A DNA stretch of 12,301 nt from JAJFUG01 sp964386505 (GCA_964386505.1 CAYLSM010000131.1:1-12301), one strand, 5' to 3'. Positions 1 through 6,814 are shown, counted from the first letter of the stretch. Notes: generated by a model not told the origin, from the sequence alone. Numbers and translations: made by a program.

Positions 1-1
1 G

Positions 2-355
2 GCCGAGGCCGGGGGCGACCCGGCGCGCGCGGTGGGCCTGCTCACCCAGGCCAGCCAGCGGGTGGGCGGCCTTATCGCCTGGGGCGACTGGATGTGGCGG
101 AACCTGACTGTCACCTGGGAGAAAAGCCGCTTCGAGAAGGGCCGCAGCGTGGGGGGCCGTCAGTTCGTGCACGTGCTGGATGACGTGAAAGACCATTTCG
201 CCGACCGCCGCCCCGGGCTGGATTACATGATAGCCCCGTTCCAGCGCATGGACCTGCCCGGCTGGCGCGAGAAGCTCAACGCGCGGATAAAGGAGTACGC
301 CGCGGCGCACAAGGTGCCCGTGGCCGGACTTGCCGAGGAGCGGCTGGAGGATTAA
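2..355 (+). CDS. C-terminal part of a protein of unknown identity (5' end outside window)
   Basis: An open frame runs from the left edge to a TAA stop, giving 117 visible residues. The GTG at 32 is an internal codon, because the frame is open upstream of it and there is no ribosome-binding site before it. The visible part is rich in Trp, Arg and Asp, with segments such as WGDWMWRNLTVTWEKSRF, GRQFVHVLDDVKDHFADRR and LDYMIAPFQRMDLPGW, and ends in an amphipathic, probably helical tail. There is no membrane segment. It has the look of a soluble enzyme tail, and I have a weak impression of the C-termini of long glycoside-hydrolase (GH20-like) proteins, which I cannot confirm. A perfect terminator hairpin follows 33 nt after the stop, so this is the last gene of its transcript. 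Confidence 0.7.
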   Translation, partial: AEAGGDPARAVGLLTQASQRVGGLIAWGDWMWRNLTVTWEKSRFEKGRSVGGRQFVHVLDDVKDHFADRRPGLDYMIAPFQRMDLPGWREKLNARIKEYAAAHKVPVAGLAEERLED

Positions 356-388
356 AGGGATGTAACTGATTTTGAATTGGAAACATAG

Positions 389-413
389 GGGCACGGTGCA
401 CCGTGCCCTTTTT
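389..413 (+). terminator. Rho-independent terminator of the plus-strand gene ending at 355
   Basis: A perfect 20-bp palindrome (389-408, arms GGGCACGGTG/CACCGTGCCC) is followed directly by TTTTT and then ATTT. It lies 33 nt after the stop of the upstream gene, in the right orientation. Its arms are almost the same as those of the hairpin at 619-638. Confidence 0.85.
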
Positions 414-447
414 ATTTGAATACACACCCCGTCGGCTGACGCCGCCA

Positions 448-465
448 CCCCTCTTTTTAGAGGGG
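448..465. repeat. Small REP-like hairpin
   Basis: CCCCTCT, a TTTT loop and AGAGGGG form a 7-bp stem, followed by AT. It resembles the CCCCCTTT/AAAGGGGG hairpins at 524-608 and 6652-6733 in shape and in the trailing GAT, so it may be a diverged relative. No coding sequence overlaps it. Confidence 0.5.
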
Positions 466-523
466 ATCGAAAGCGCTGGCTTACGGACGACAGGAAGGAG
501 CGTGGGCTGTGGCGGGACAATAT

Positions 524-610
524 CCCCCCCTTTCCCAAAGGGGGGCAGGGGGGATTTATGCAAAAGTAAATAATAATCCCCCTCGTTCCCCCTTTAAAAA
601 AGAGGGAGGC
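524..610. repeat. REP-like composite element, copy A (two hairpin units in inverted orientation)
   Basis: The left unit is a 9-bp hairpin (CCCCCCTTT, loop CCC, AAAGGGGGG; 525-545) followed by CAGGGGGGATTT. After a spacer of about 16 nt, the right unit reads AATCCCCCT, CGTT, CCCCCTTT and then AAAAAAGAGGG. This is roughly the left unit in reverse complement. The same architecture recurs at 6652-6733, which defines it as a dispersed repeat of the REP/BIME kind (palindromic units paired head to head). It sits between convergent genes, the usual niche of such repeats. The rest of the 356-674 gap holds only terminators and the hairpin at 448-465; short open frames across it are low-complexity translations of the repeats. 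Confidence 0.75.
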
Positions 611-638
611 AAAACAAAGGGCACGGCGTACCGTGCCC
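611..638 (-). terminator. Rho-independent terminator of the DUF2264 gene
   Basis: The stem GGGCACGG (619-626) pairs with CCGTGCCC (631-638) around a CGTA loop. Read on the minus strand, the hairpin is followed by TTTGTTTT. It lies 36 nt beyond the stop of the minus-strand gene at 675, as expected for its terminator. Confidence 0.8.
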
Positions 639-674
639 CAGCAAAAGCTGTGTCCTTGATGTCCGGTTAGCCCC

Positions 675-2672
675 TCAGAACACCTCCAGAAGGTTCTGCA
701 CGCCCTCGAAGCGCACCCAGAGGCCCTCCTCCATCCGGTCGCGGAACACCTCGAAAGACGGTATCTCTATCGTCTCATCCCGCGCGCCGTCCACGTAGAA
801 CACCACCGGTGTTTTGGGCGGCACAGGCTGGCGGCTTGTCCACTGCGGGAACACCCCGATGCCGCCGAACAGGTGGCTGTGGTTCCAGCCCTCACGCGGG
901 GTGACCTCAACCATCTCCAATTTACCGGAGGGGGCGCTCAGAACGCTGAGCAGGCTCTGGTAACCGCTCCGAGTGTTCAGACGCAGGGTGTCGCCGCGGA
1001 TTTCCTGCGCGGCCGCGGTGCCGTGGGGCGAGCTGACCCCGTAGCCCGCCACCCGGATGTAGAGCGGCTTTGGGAACGTGTGGTAGACCATGTGCACCTC
1101 GCCCTGGCTGCCGATCAGGGTTTGGGTGATCACCTGGGCCCGTCCGCGCTCGCCCAGGTCGGCGGCGTACTTATCGGCGTTGTGGCGCTCGGAGATGAAT
1201 ATCGGCGCGCTCTGGGTGCGGTAGGCCCAAGTGCGGCCATCCAGCGACACTCCCGAGCGTCCCTGGGCCAGCTCCGGCCCGGCCGCGCCCGTGCCGGCCC
1301 AGCCCAGGACGCTGGAGTAGGCGTGCTGGTAATACTTGGTGCTGGTCTCCCAGGTCACCTGGTTATGGCGCGGGCTGCCGATCGGGAACAGACGGGCCTC
1401 GCCGCGGCGGTGGTTGGTCTTGAGCACCAGTTGCGCCCCGGCCACCACGCGTATGCGGTCCTCGTTGTCGGCGGGCATCGGCTTTTCGAGGCTGGTCCAG
1501 AACGGGTGGTCGGCCGGAAGGAGCAGCGGGCTGAAACCGACCGAGGCCCAGTAGGGCGCTCCGCGGTGGCCGTAGGGTTCGGCGGCCAGGGTGTTGGGTC
1601 CCAGCCAGCCGGGCTGCAGAAGGCCGTTTTCGCTGAGCGCGCCGCCCTCCCAGAAATACTTGAGGCAGCCCGAGGCGATACGCCGCTCCAGGCCCGGATC
1701 GAGCGCGCCCAGCCCGGCGGCCTCGGCGTAGCCCACCGGGCAGACCGCGGCCCAGCGGTACATCAGCGAGCGGCCGAACGCCACCGGGGCGCCGTCGGCC
1801 CCGAAATACAGCGGGAAACTCTGCATGAACTGATCGGTGGTCTCGCGTATCTGCTTGCCGAATTTCATTTTCCAGGGCTCGGTGTACTTGTAGTGGAACA
1901 GGTTGAACATCTGGAAGCCCCAGAAATTGTAGTAGTCGTAGGCTCGGTTGCCGCCGTCCACGAAGAACCCGTCCCCGGAGTGCCAGCTCAACAGACGGTC
2001 CATCTGCTCGGTGATATGCCCGTATGCGAACGGGTAGCCGTACTTGAGCAGCACCGGCGTGGGGGCGGAGTTGAAATACCAGCAGTTGCACTCGAAACCC
2101 ACACCCGCGGTCAGGGCGGCCAGCCAGCGCGCCACCTTGTCTTTCTGCTCCTGTGTCAGCGGGTCCCAGAAATACTGCGGGCAGTACATGATAGCCTGGG
2201 CCACCTGGTTACCGAACGCGCCGAACGGCTCGGTGGGTCCGAAATAGCAGGGGTCGTCCGGGTCGGTGCCGCGGACAAGGCCCTTGAGATAGGGCCCGTT
2301 CACCGGTCCGTCATAGCCCGGCACCGTGTTGAGCCCGCTGCCAGCGCAGTATAGCGAGGCCAGGATCAAGGTGCGGCCGAACGCGTTGCGGCTTTCCTCT
2401 GTGAAATTGGGCGTATACTGGAAATGCCCGCTCTCGGCGTCCTGCCCCCGGAAATCGGGGATACCTGTCTCGGGGTTAAAATAGGGCAGCACCCCGGCCA
2501 GAATGCGTCCGGCGATCTCGATCCAGTGGGCGCGGGTGTAGCCGGTGTAGGGCGAAAGTGCGGTGTCGGCCGCGGCGCTCAGGGCCAGGCGGGGCGGGAT
2601 GTCAGTCGCCCGGCAGGGGACGACTGCGGCGAGGAGAACACAACAGGCAAAAAGAATACGTATGGGCTTCAC
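675..2672 (-). CDS. Secreted DUF2264-family protein (probable carbohydrate-active enzyme)
   Basis: Encodes 665 residues. I chose the GTG at 2672 because GGAGG lies 7 nt upstream and the product then begins with a clean signal peptide: KPIRI, a hydrophobic core (LFACCVLLAAVV) and a likely cut after CRA near residue 22. The ATG 13 codons upstream (2711) would spoil both. DUF2264 hallmarks seen are FTEESRNAFGRTL (about residues 90-102), NCWYFNSAPTPVLLKYG (about 196-212), DGFFVDGGNRAYDYYNFWGF (about 234-253) and GAPVAFGRSLMYRWA (about 294-308). The C-terminal part (about 400-665) is beta-rich. Members of this family are widespread in polysaccharide-degrading bacteria and are predicted to have an alpha/alpha-toroid followed by a beta-sandwich, like polysaccharide lyases; that is family knowledge, and the substrate here is unknown. 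The signal peptide implies action outside the cytoplasm. It lies 57 nt after the AI-2E-family gene on the same strand, so cotranscription is likely. Confidence 0.88.
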   Translation of the reverse strand: MKPIRILFACCVLLAAVVPCRATDIPPRLALSAAADTALSPYTGYTRAHWIEIAGRILAGVLPYFNPETGIPDFRGQDAESGHFQYTPNFTEESRNAFGRTLILASLYCAGSGLNTVPGYDGPVNGPYLKGLVRGTDPDDPCYFGPTEPFGAFGNQVAQAIMYCPQYFWDPLTQEQKDKVARWLAALTAGVGFECNCWYFNSAPTPVLLKYGYPFAYGHITEQMDRLLSWHSGDGFFVDGGNRAYDYYNFWGFQMFNLFHYKYTEPWKMKFGKQIRETTDQFMQSFPLYFGADGAPVAFGRSLMYRWAAVCPVGYAEAAGLGALDPGLERRIASGCLKYFWEGGALSENGLLQPGWLGPNTLAAEPYGHRGAPYWASVGFSPLLLPADHPFWTSLEKPMPADNEDRIRVVAGAQLVLKTNHRRGEARLFPIGSPRHNQVTWETSTKYYQHAYSSVLGWAGTGAAGPELAQGRSGVSLDGRTWAYRTQSAPIFISERHNADKYAADLGERGRAQVITQTLIGSQGEVHMVYHTFPKPLYIRVAGYGVSSPHGTAAAQEIRGDTLRLNTRSGYQSLLSVLSAPSGKLEMVEVTPREGWNHSHLFGGIGVFPQWTSRQPVPPKTPVVFYVDGARDETIEIPSFEVFRDRMEEGLWVRFEGVQNLLEVF

Positions 2673-2729
2673 AGGGGTTCCTCCGGCTGCGGGGGGGAGA
2701 ATTGGACGCAATATGGTCTTGAGGCGGAA

Positions 2730-3851
2730 TCAGTGCCGCAGGTGGCGCACCCCGTCGGCTATCTCGCGCACCATGGTCTGGACAATGCTGGCCAGGGGGA
2801 TCGAGATCACCATGCCGATGATGCCCAGCATCTTGGCCCCCAGGATAACGGCCAGCAGCACCACGATGGCGTGGACATCCACCGACTTGCCCAGCATCAC
2901 CGGGATGAGGTAGACATTGTCCACAATCTGGGCGAACACCAGCGCCCCGGCGACGAACAGCACGGGGACCCAGCTCGAGGCAGCGTTGGTTGTGCCAGCG
3001 AATTCCGGGAACTGAGGTATGAGGACATATTGCAGGATCGCCACCAGCAGCACCGGTATCGCGCCGATAATCGGACCGGCGTAGGGGATGATGTTGAACA
3101 GGCCGGTGATTATGGCCAGGAATATCGCGTAGTTGAGCGGCTTGAACAGAATACCCACCAGGATGAACCCGGCCAGGGCGCACAGCCCGACCACGAACGA
3201 CTCCATCAGCTTGGCCCGGATGAAACTGCCCACGATGTGACTGATTTTCTGGTGGATGTTCAGGCTCATCTCGAAATAGCGGTTGGGCAGGAACCCGATG
3301 AAGGCTTTCTTGATCTTGTGCCCGTCCAGCAGGAAAAAGTAGAGCAGGATCGGCACCACCGCCACCCAGGTGGATACCGTGGTCAAGGCATCCCCGCTGG
3401 GGGTCATGGCCTCGACCAGGTAGGTCTGGCCCAGGTTGAGCAGGCGGGAGGCGGCGCCGAATTTTTCCAGGCCGAAACGGTGCTCCAGGTTGGCGGCCTG
3501 ACGGTTGAGTTCATCCTTGAGCATGGCGGAATAGACATCCATCCGGCTGAGCAGGTCGGTGTACTCGGCCACCACGGCCCGGCTCATCAGCATGGCGATC
3601 AGCACTACCGCCAGCACTATCAGCAGGAATACGATCAGAGTCGAGTTGCTGCGGCTCACCCCGTGCCGCTCGAAAAAGTCCACTCCCGGCGACAGGATGA
3701 ACACGAAAATGATCGAGATGAGGAACGAGGAGAGCAGGCCCGGAATCCAGAGCAGAAACGCGATGGTCAGCGTGATTACAAGGGCCATTGCGCTGAGCTT
3801 GAACGCCGGCTTGAAAATCATGGCCTCGTCTTTGGGCTTGACCTGGATCAT
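2730..3851 (-). CDS. AI-2E family (PerM/UPF0118) transporter
   Basis: Encodes 373 residues, the usual length of the family. Hydrophobic segments lie at about 16-56 (two helices), 70-90, 156-176, 214-236, 240-275, 294-315 and 326-357. The soluble loop between the third and fourth (about 91-155) is typical. Family signatures are clear: NIIPYAGPIIGAIP (about 253-266) and DNVYLIPVMLGKSVDVHAI (about 311-329). The family includes E. coli TqsA, linked to AI-2 export, and PerM, and others that act as ion antiporters, so AI-2 transport should not be assumed. The ATG overlaps the TGA of the upstream cyclic-nucleotide-binding gene as ATGA, which indicates translational coupling. Only a weak AAGG precedes it, in keeping with coupling. 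An internal ATG at residue 11 is less likely. Confidence 0.92.
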   Translation of the reverse strand: MIQVKPKDEAMIFKPAFKLSAMALVITLTIAFLLWIPGLLSSFLISIIFVFILSPGVDFFERHGVSRSNSTLIVFLLIVLAVVLIAMLMSRAVVAEYTDLLSRMDVYSAMLKDELNRQAANLEHRFGLEKFGAASRLLNLGQTYLVEAMTPSGDALTTVSTWVAVVPILLYFFLLDGHKIKKAFIGFLPNRYFEMSLNIHQKISHIVGSFIRAKLMESFVVGLCALAGFILVGILFKPLNYAIFLAIITGLFNIIPYAGPIIGAIPVLLVAILQYVLIPQFPEFAGTTNAASSWVPVLFVAGALVFAQIVDNVYLIPVMLGKSVDVHAIVVLLAVILGAKMLGIIGMVISIPLASIVQTMVREIADGVRHLRH

Positions 3852-4402
3852 ACCTTGGCGGCCTTGTCGCTCTGCGCGGCGCTTTCCATGGAATCGATCT
3901 GCTCGTAGGCCTCGTTCAGTTTCTGGTCGGTGATACGCAGGCGCTTGACCAGTATCTTGAGGATATTGCCCTGTATCTTGACCCCGATCCGGGGGCTGCG
4001 GTTGATGATCGAGATGAGGTCGGAGCGGAAGAAACCGACCAGGCGCGTGGCGCTCAGGGCCACCGCGGTGGCCGAGCGCGGGTGGTCGTCGATCAGGGCC
4101 AGCTCGCCGAAGAAATCGCCGGAGCCCAGGCGCGCTATCTCGTGGTTCTCGTCCGTGTTCGGCCCCAGGCAGATTCGCACGCTGCCCGATTCGACAATGT
4201 ACATCCCGGCGCCCGGCTCACCCTCGACAAAGATAATCTCGCTCTCGTGGTAGGTGCGCAGGTAGACAATTTTCTCGATCAGGCGCAGTTCGGTCTTGGT
4301 CAGACCGTTGAACACTGGGATACGGGTCAGGATGGCGAAAACAGATTTGTCGTTGGATTCACGGCTGAAAACGTTGCCCCAGATGGCGCTGAACCTTTTC
4401 AA
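3848..4402 (-). CDS. Stand-alone cyclic-nucleotide-binding domain protein
   Basis: Encodes 184 residues from a TTG start at 4402 that has GGAGG 5 nt upstream. An in-frame ATG at 4453 would add 17 residues but has no SD, so I prefer the TTG. A cNMP-binding fold of the CRP type fills about residues 24-130: it opens with FNGLTKTEL, has a glycine-rich turn (EGEPGAGMYIVESGSVRI) and the phosphate-binding cassette GDFFGELALIDDHPRSATA (about 95-113). Within the cassette, the Glu (about 100) and Arg-Ser (about 109-110) match residues that contact cyclic nucleotide in CRP, so binding is plausible. After the domain comes a charged helical tail (about 140-184), not a winged helix, so it is not a DNA-binding CRP/FNR regulator. 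Its 4-nt overlap with the AI-2E-family gene suggests it acts with or on that membrane protein, which is inference. Confidence 0.88.
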   Translation of the reverse strand: MKRFSAIWGNVFSRESNDKSVFAILTRIPVFNGLTKTELRLIEKIVYLRTYHESEIIFVEGEPGAGMYIVESGSVRICLGPNTDENHEIARLGSGDFFGELALIDDHPRSATAVALSATRLVGFFRSDLISIINRSPRIGVKIQGNILKILVKRLRITDQKLNEAYEQIDSMESAAQSDKAAKV

Positions 4403-4471
4403 GGCGTCCTCCGGTCGTAGACTGTCGGCGGGTCGGGAACCGGCTTTCCGCATCGGGTATGGTGTGTCAAT

Positions 4472-4501
4472 ATATTAATACCGGCGGTCCGGCGCAATCA
4501 A
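4472..4501 (-). promoter_or_regulatory. Candidate sigma70-type promoter for the cyclic-nucleotide-binding/AI-2E/DUF2264 unit
   Basis: On the minus strand, TTGATT (4501-4496) and TAATAT (4477-4472) are separated by 18 nt. The start point would be near 4465, about 60 nt before the preferred TTG start. Both boxes match the consensus at four of six positions. Identified by eye only. Confidence 0.4.
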
Positions 4502-4552
4502 ATCCTGATTCTAACATTGCAAACCGCGTACCGCACCCGCGGCCTCAAGTTC

Positions 4553-4580
4553 TTGACCGAACTGGCTCTGGTGTTATTTT
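4553..4580 (+). promoter_or_regulatory. Candidate sigma70-type promoter for the metallo-beta-lactamase-fold gene
   Basis: TTGACC (4553-4558) matches five of six -35 positions. TATTTT (4575-4580) follows after 16 nt within an A/T-rich patch that stands out from the G+C-rich surroundings. The leader to the ATG at 4665 would be about 75-80 nt. Confidence 0.45.
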
Positions 4581-4604
4581 AAACCTGTCTGACCGCAGAT
4601 GTGC

Positions 4605-4618
4605 GATGAATATTCATC
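4605..4618. promoter_or_regulatory. 14-bp perfect palindrome in the presumed 5' leader (possible operator)
   Basis: GATGAATATTCATC is a perfect inverted repeat, about 25 nt downstream of the candidate -10 box at 4575-4580 and 46 nt before the start codon of the metallo-beta-lactamase-fold gene. The position would suit a repressor site. No regulator is identified, and one copy is thin evidence. Confidence 0.3.
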
Positions 4619-4664
4619 CGAATGCGAGCTGTTCACGGGTCGCCAATCTATAAGGAGGCTGAGT

Positions 4665-6599
4665 ATGCTGCTCAGAACGATTTGCCTTCTGGCCCTGGCC
4701 CTGCCGCTGGCCGCGTCCCTCGGCTGCGACATAGGGAAAGAGACGGCGGACCTGCCGCCCGTGGAGACGGGGCCGGATTTCCCGTTCGACCAGTCGCGCC
4801 GTCACGAGCGCGATTTCAGCCCCAGCGGTGAGTTGACCCGCTTGAGCGACAACCTCTACCGCTATGATGACTGCTGTAACGTCTACGTGCTGAAAAACGG
4901 CGCGCGGGCGGTGCTGGTCGATTTCGGCTCCGGGACCGTGCTCGGCAAGCTGGCCGGCATCGGAGTGGAGGGCGTTGACATGGTGCTGATCACCCACCAC
5001 CACCGCGACCAGGTGCAGGGCCTCTGCGGACGGGACAGCCTGCCGTTTGCCGTGGCGGCCCCGGCCGGCGAGTTGCGCTTTTTCCAGGGCGTACAGCAGT
5101 TCTGGAACAAACTTCAGATTTACATCAACTACGACTGCCGCTCCCACTGGAACACCGTGCGCTCCGATATCCGGGTGGATCGCCCGGTGCGCGGCGGAGA
5201 CAGGCTGAGCGCGGCCGGGATCGATTTCGAGGTGCTGGACACGCCCGGCAACACCGACAGCGCGGTGAGCTACGCGGCGGTGGTGGACGGCCGCCGGGTG
5301 GCGTTCACGGGAGATTTGATCGCTGGCGCGGGCAAGCTGGTCAACTGGTACGATTTCCACTGGGACTACTACGGTTTCACCCAGGGCATGGATGCCTCGG
5401 AGCGCGGTTTTGCCGCCCTGCGCGACTGGAAACCGGAGAGCCTTCTGCCATCCCACGGCTCCCCGGTCGAGGACCCAGAGGCCGCGATGAGCGCCAACTC
5501 GTCAGTCTACACCAAGCTGCGCGGGATGCTCGTACCAAACGAGCTCAACCGTCAGAGCCAGGCTGTGCGCCGTATCCTGCCGCATCTGATCTACGTGGGC
5601 ATGAACTGCTACGCCATCGTCTCGGCCAGCGGCAAGGCGTTCCTCTACGATTACGGCTATGTCGACCAGCAGGCGATCTGGACCCTGAAAGGCGATTTCG
5701 GGGTCAGGAGCATCGACGCGGTCAGTTTCAGCCACTACCACGACGACCACAACATCCGGGTCTGGGAGCTGGCGCGCGAGGGCACGCAGCGCTGGGTGTT
5801 CGAGAACATGCTGGACGTGTTCGAGCACCCGGAGCGCTACAAGCTGCCCTGCCTGGTGCCGTTCCCGATCCTGGCCGACCGGGTGCTGCACGACGGGGAA
5901 AAGGTGCAGTGGGAGGAGTACGAGCTGGAGTTCTTCCATCTGCCCGGCCAGACCGAGTTCCACCAGGGGCTGGCTGTCACCATCGACGGGAAGAAAGTGC
6001 TGTTCACCGGGGACAATACCTGGAACAAGGCCTGGCCCGACAAGCGTCGCAACGGCCCCCTGGTCCCGCAGAACGAATATTTCCTGGACGGCGGGTTTAT
6101 CACCTGCGCGCAGAAAATGCTGGACTACGGCCCCGACATTGTCTGCCCGGCGCACACAGAGGAATACTCGCCAAGCCGCGAGGATCTGCAGGGATTCCTG
6201 GAATGGGCGCAGGAGCTGCGTGAGGTCATGACCGGCCTGATCGACCAGCCCGACCCCAATTTCGGGATGGATTACCGCTGGTGCCGGTTCTACCCCTACC
6301 GCAGCGTGGTCAAGGACGGGGACAAGTTCGAGGTGCGGGTGTTCCTGCGTAACCACCTGTTCGTTCCGGCCGAGGTGGAGGTCGCGGTTAAAACCTCTGC
6401 CGGGCTGGAGGTGACCGGCGGACCGCGCCGGTTCAGGATCGAGGGCAAGAAACAGGCAGCCGTGCCGTTCGTGGTGCGCAAGCTCCCCGGCCACGGACGG
6501 GACCGTCAGGTGCTCACCGCGGATGTGACTGTCAACGGGCGCTACCTGGGCGAGGTGACCGAGGCCGTGGTCGACCCGCCGCAAGACTGGCAGTTGTAA
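4665..6599 (+). CDS. Exported protein with two tandem metallo-beta-lactamase folds
   Basis: Encodes 644 residues. The ATG at 4665 is preceded by AAGGAGG and gives an N-terminal signal sequence (LLRTICLLALALPLAASLGC). Cys at about residue 20 could be lipidated, although SLGC is not an ideal lipobox. An ATG 22 codons upstream (4599) lacks such a site. Fold 1 (about 60-270) has THHHRDQ at 110-116, TPGNTDS at 193-199, FTGD at 214-217 and PSHG at 262-265. Fold 2 (about 300-500) has SHYHDDHN at 356-363, PGQTEFH at 426-432, FTGDN at 447-451 and PAHTEE at 495-500. Fold 2 keeps the full HxHxDH motif; fold 1 has Gln for its last His. In both, the His of the usual GHT motif is replaced (Asn 196, Gln 429). 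Residues about 545-644 look like a beta-sandwich accessory domain. It is a probable metal-dependent hydrolase, substrate unknown. Confidence 0.87.
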   Translation: MLLRTICLLALALPLAASLGCDIGKETADLPPVETGPDFPFDQSRRHERDFSPSGELTRLSDNLYRYDDCCNVYVLKNGARAVLVDFGSGTVLGKLAGIGVEGVDMVLITHHHRDQVQGLCGRDSLPFAVAAPAGELRFFQGVQQFWNKLQIYINYDCRSHWNTVRSDIRVDRPVRGGDRLSAAGIDFEVLDTPGNTDSAVSYAAVVDGRRVAFTGDLIAGAGKLVNWYDFHWDYYGFTQGMDASERGFAALRDWKPESLLPSHGSPVEDPEAAMSANSSVYTKLRGMLVPNELNRQSQAVRRILPHLIYVGMNCYAIVSASGKAFLYDYGYVDQQAIWTLKGDFGVRSIDAVSFSHYHDDHNIRVWELAREGTQRWVFENMLDVFEHPERYKLPCLVPFPILADRVLHDGEKVQWEEYELEFFHLPGQTEFHQGLAVTIDGKKVLFTGDNTWNKAWPDKRRNGPLVPQNEYFLDGGFITCAQKMLDYGPDIVCPAHTEEYSPSREDLQGFLEWAQELREVMTGLIDQPDPNFGMDYRWCRFYPYRSVVKDGDKFEVRVFLRNHLFVPAEVEVAVKTSAGLEVTGGPRRFRIEGKKQAAVPFVVRKLPGHGRDRQVLTADVTVNGRYLGEVTEAVVDPPQDWQL

Positions 6600-6651
6600 G
6601 GGCGGCGATTGGTTTGCATGGTAACGACTGTCCGTGCGCTTCGCTTTTCCT

Positions 6652-6733
6652 CCCCCTTTTTCAAAGGGGGATCGAGGGGGATTTGAATGTCCATATGTAA
6701 TAATTCCCCCTGCCCCCTTTGGGGAAGGGGGGG
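6652..6733. repeat. REP-like composite element, copy B (two hairpin units in inverted orientation)
   Basis: The left unit is a hairpin (CCCCCTTT, loop TTC, AAAGGGGG; 6652-6670) followed by ATCGAGGGGGATTT. A spacer of about 20 nt leads to the right unit, AATTCCCCCT, GC, CCCCCTT, loop TGGGG, AAGGGGG (to 6731). The order and spacing match copy A at 524-610. It lies between the convergent metallo-beta-lactamase-fold and M20 genes. The remaining 6600-6651 and 6734-6757 hold nothing I recognise. Confidence 0.75.
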
Positions 6734-6757
6734 ATCCTGTTACCAAAGCGTTGCGCG

Positions 6758-6785
6758 AAAAAAGGGGCGACCGGAAGGTCGCCCC
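6758..6785 (-). terminator. Rho-independent terminator of the M20 gene
   Basis: GGGGCGACC (6764-6772) pairs with GGTCGCCCC (6777-6785) around GGAA, a perfect 9-bp stem. On the minus strand it is followed by six T. It sits 29 nt beyond the stop codon of the M20 gene. With only TTT on its other side it could also work weakly for the plus-strand gene that ends at 6599. Confidence 0.85.
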
Positions 6786-6814
6786 TTTGCTTGCCGTATC
6801 GATTGCGGGACGCT

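Noticed and set aside
276..563. Small minus-strand frame across the repeat cluster
   Set aside because: The peptide (SPLPPFGKGG and similar) is the translation of REP-like hairpins, with no SD.
389..638. CRISPR array
   Set aside because: The repeats are two hairpin pairs with differing cores and no regular spacer series.
873..2354. Long plus-strand open frame (493 aa) opposite the DUF2264 gene
   Set aside because: It is the antisense shadow of a well-supported gene in G+C-rich DNA; the translation is rich in Gly, Ala, Val, His and Arg without domain motifs, and there is no SD.
2730..3851. Quorum-sensing AI-2 export as the firm function of the transporter
   Set aside because: The family name is historical; its members have several transport roles, and no luxS or lsr gene is in the window.
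2424..3908. Long plus-strand open frame (494 aa) opposite the AI-2E-family and neighbouring genes
   Set aside because: It spans three real minus-strand genes and their gaps, and its product is a low-complexity string of His, Gln, Asp and Gly.
3848..4402. CRP/FNR transcription factor
   Set aside because: The C-terminal part is a charged helical tail with no winged-helix motif.
5502..6746. Minus-strand open frame (414 aa) opposite the metallo-beta-lactamase-fold gene, running into the REP-like repeat
   Set aside because: Its N-terminus is translated repeat and the remainder is antisense to a strongly supported gene.
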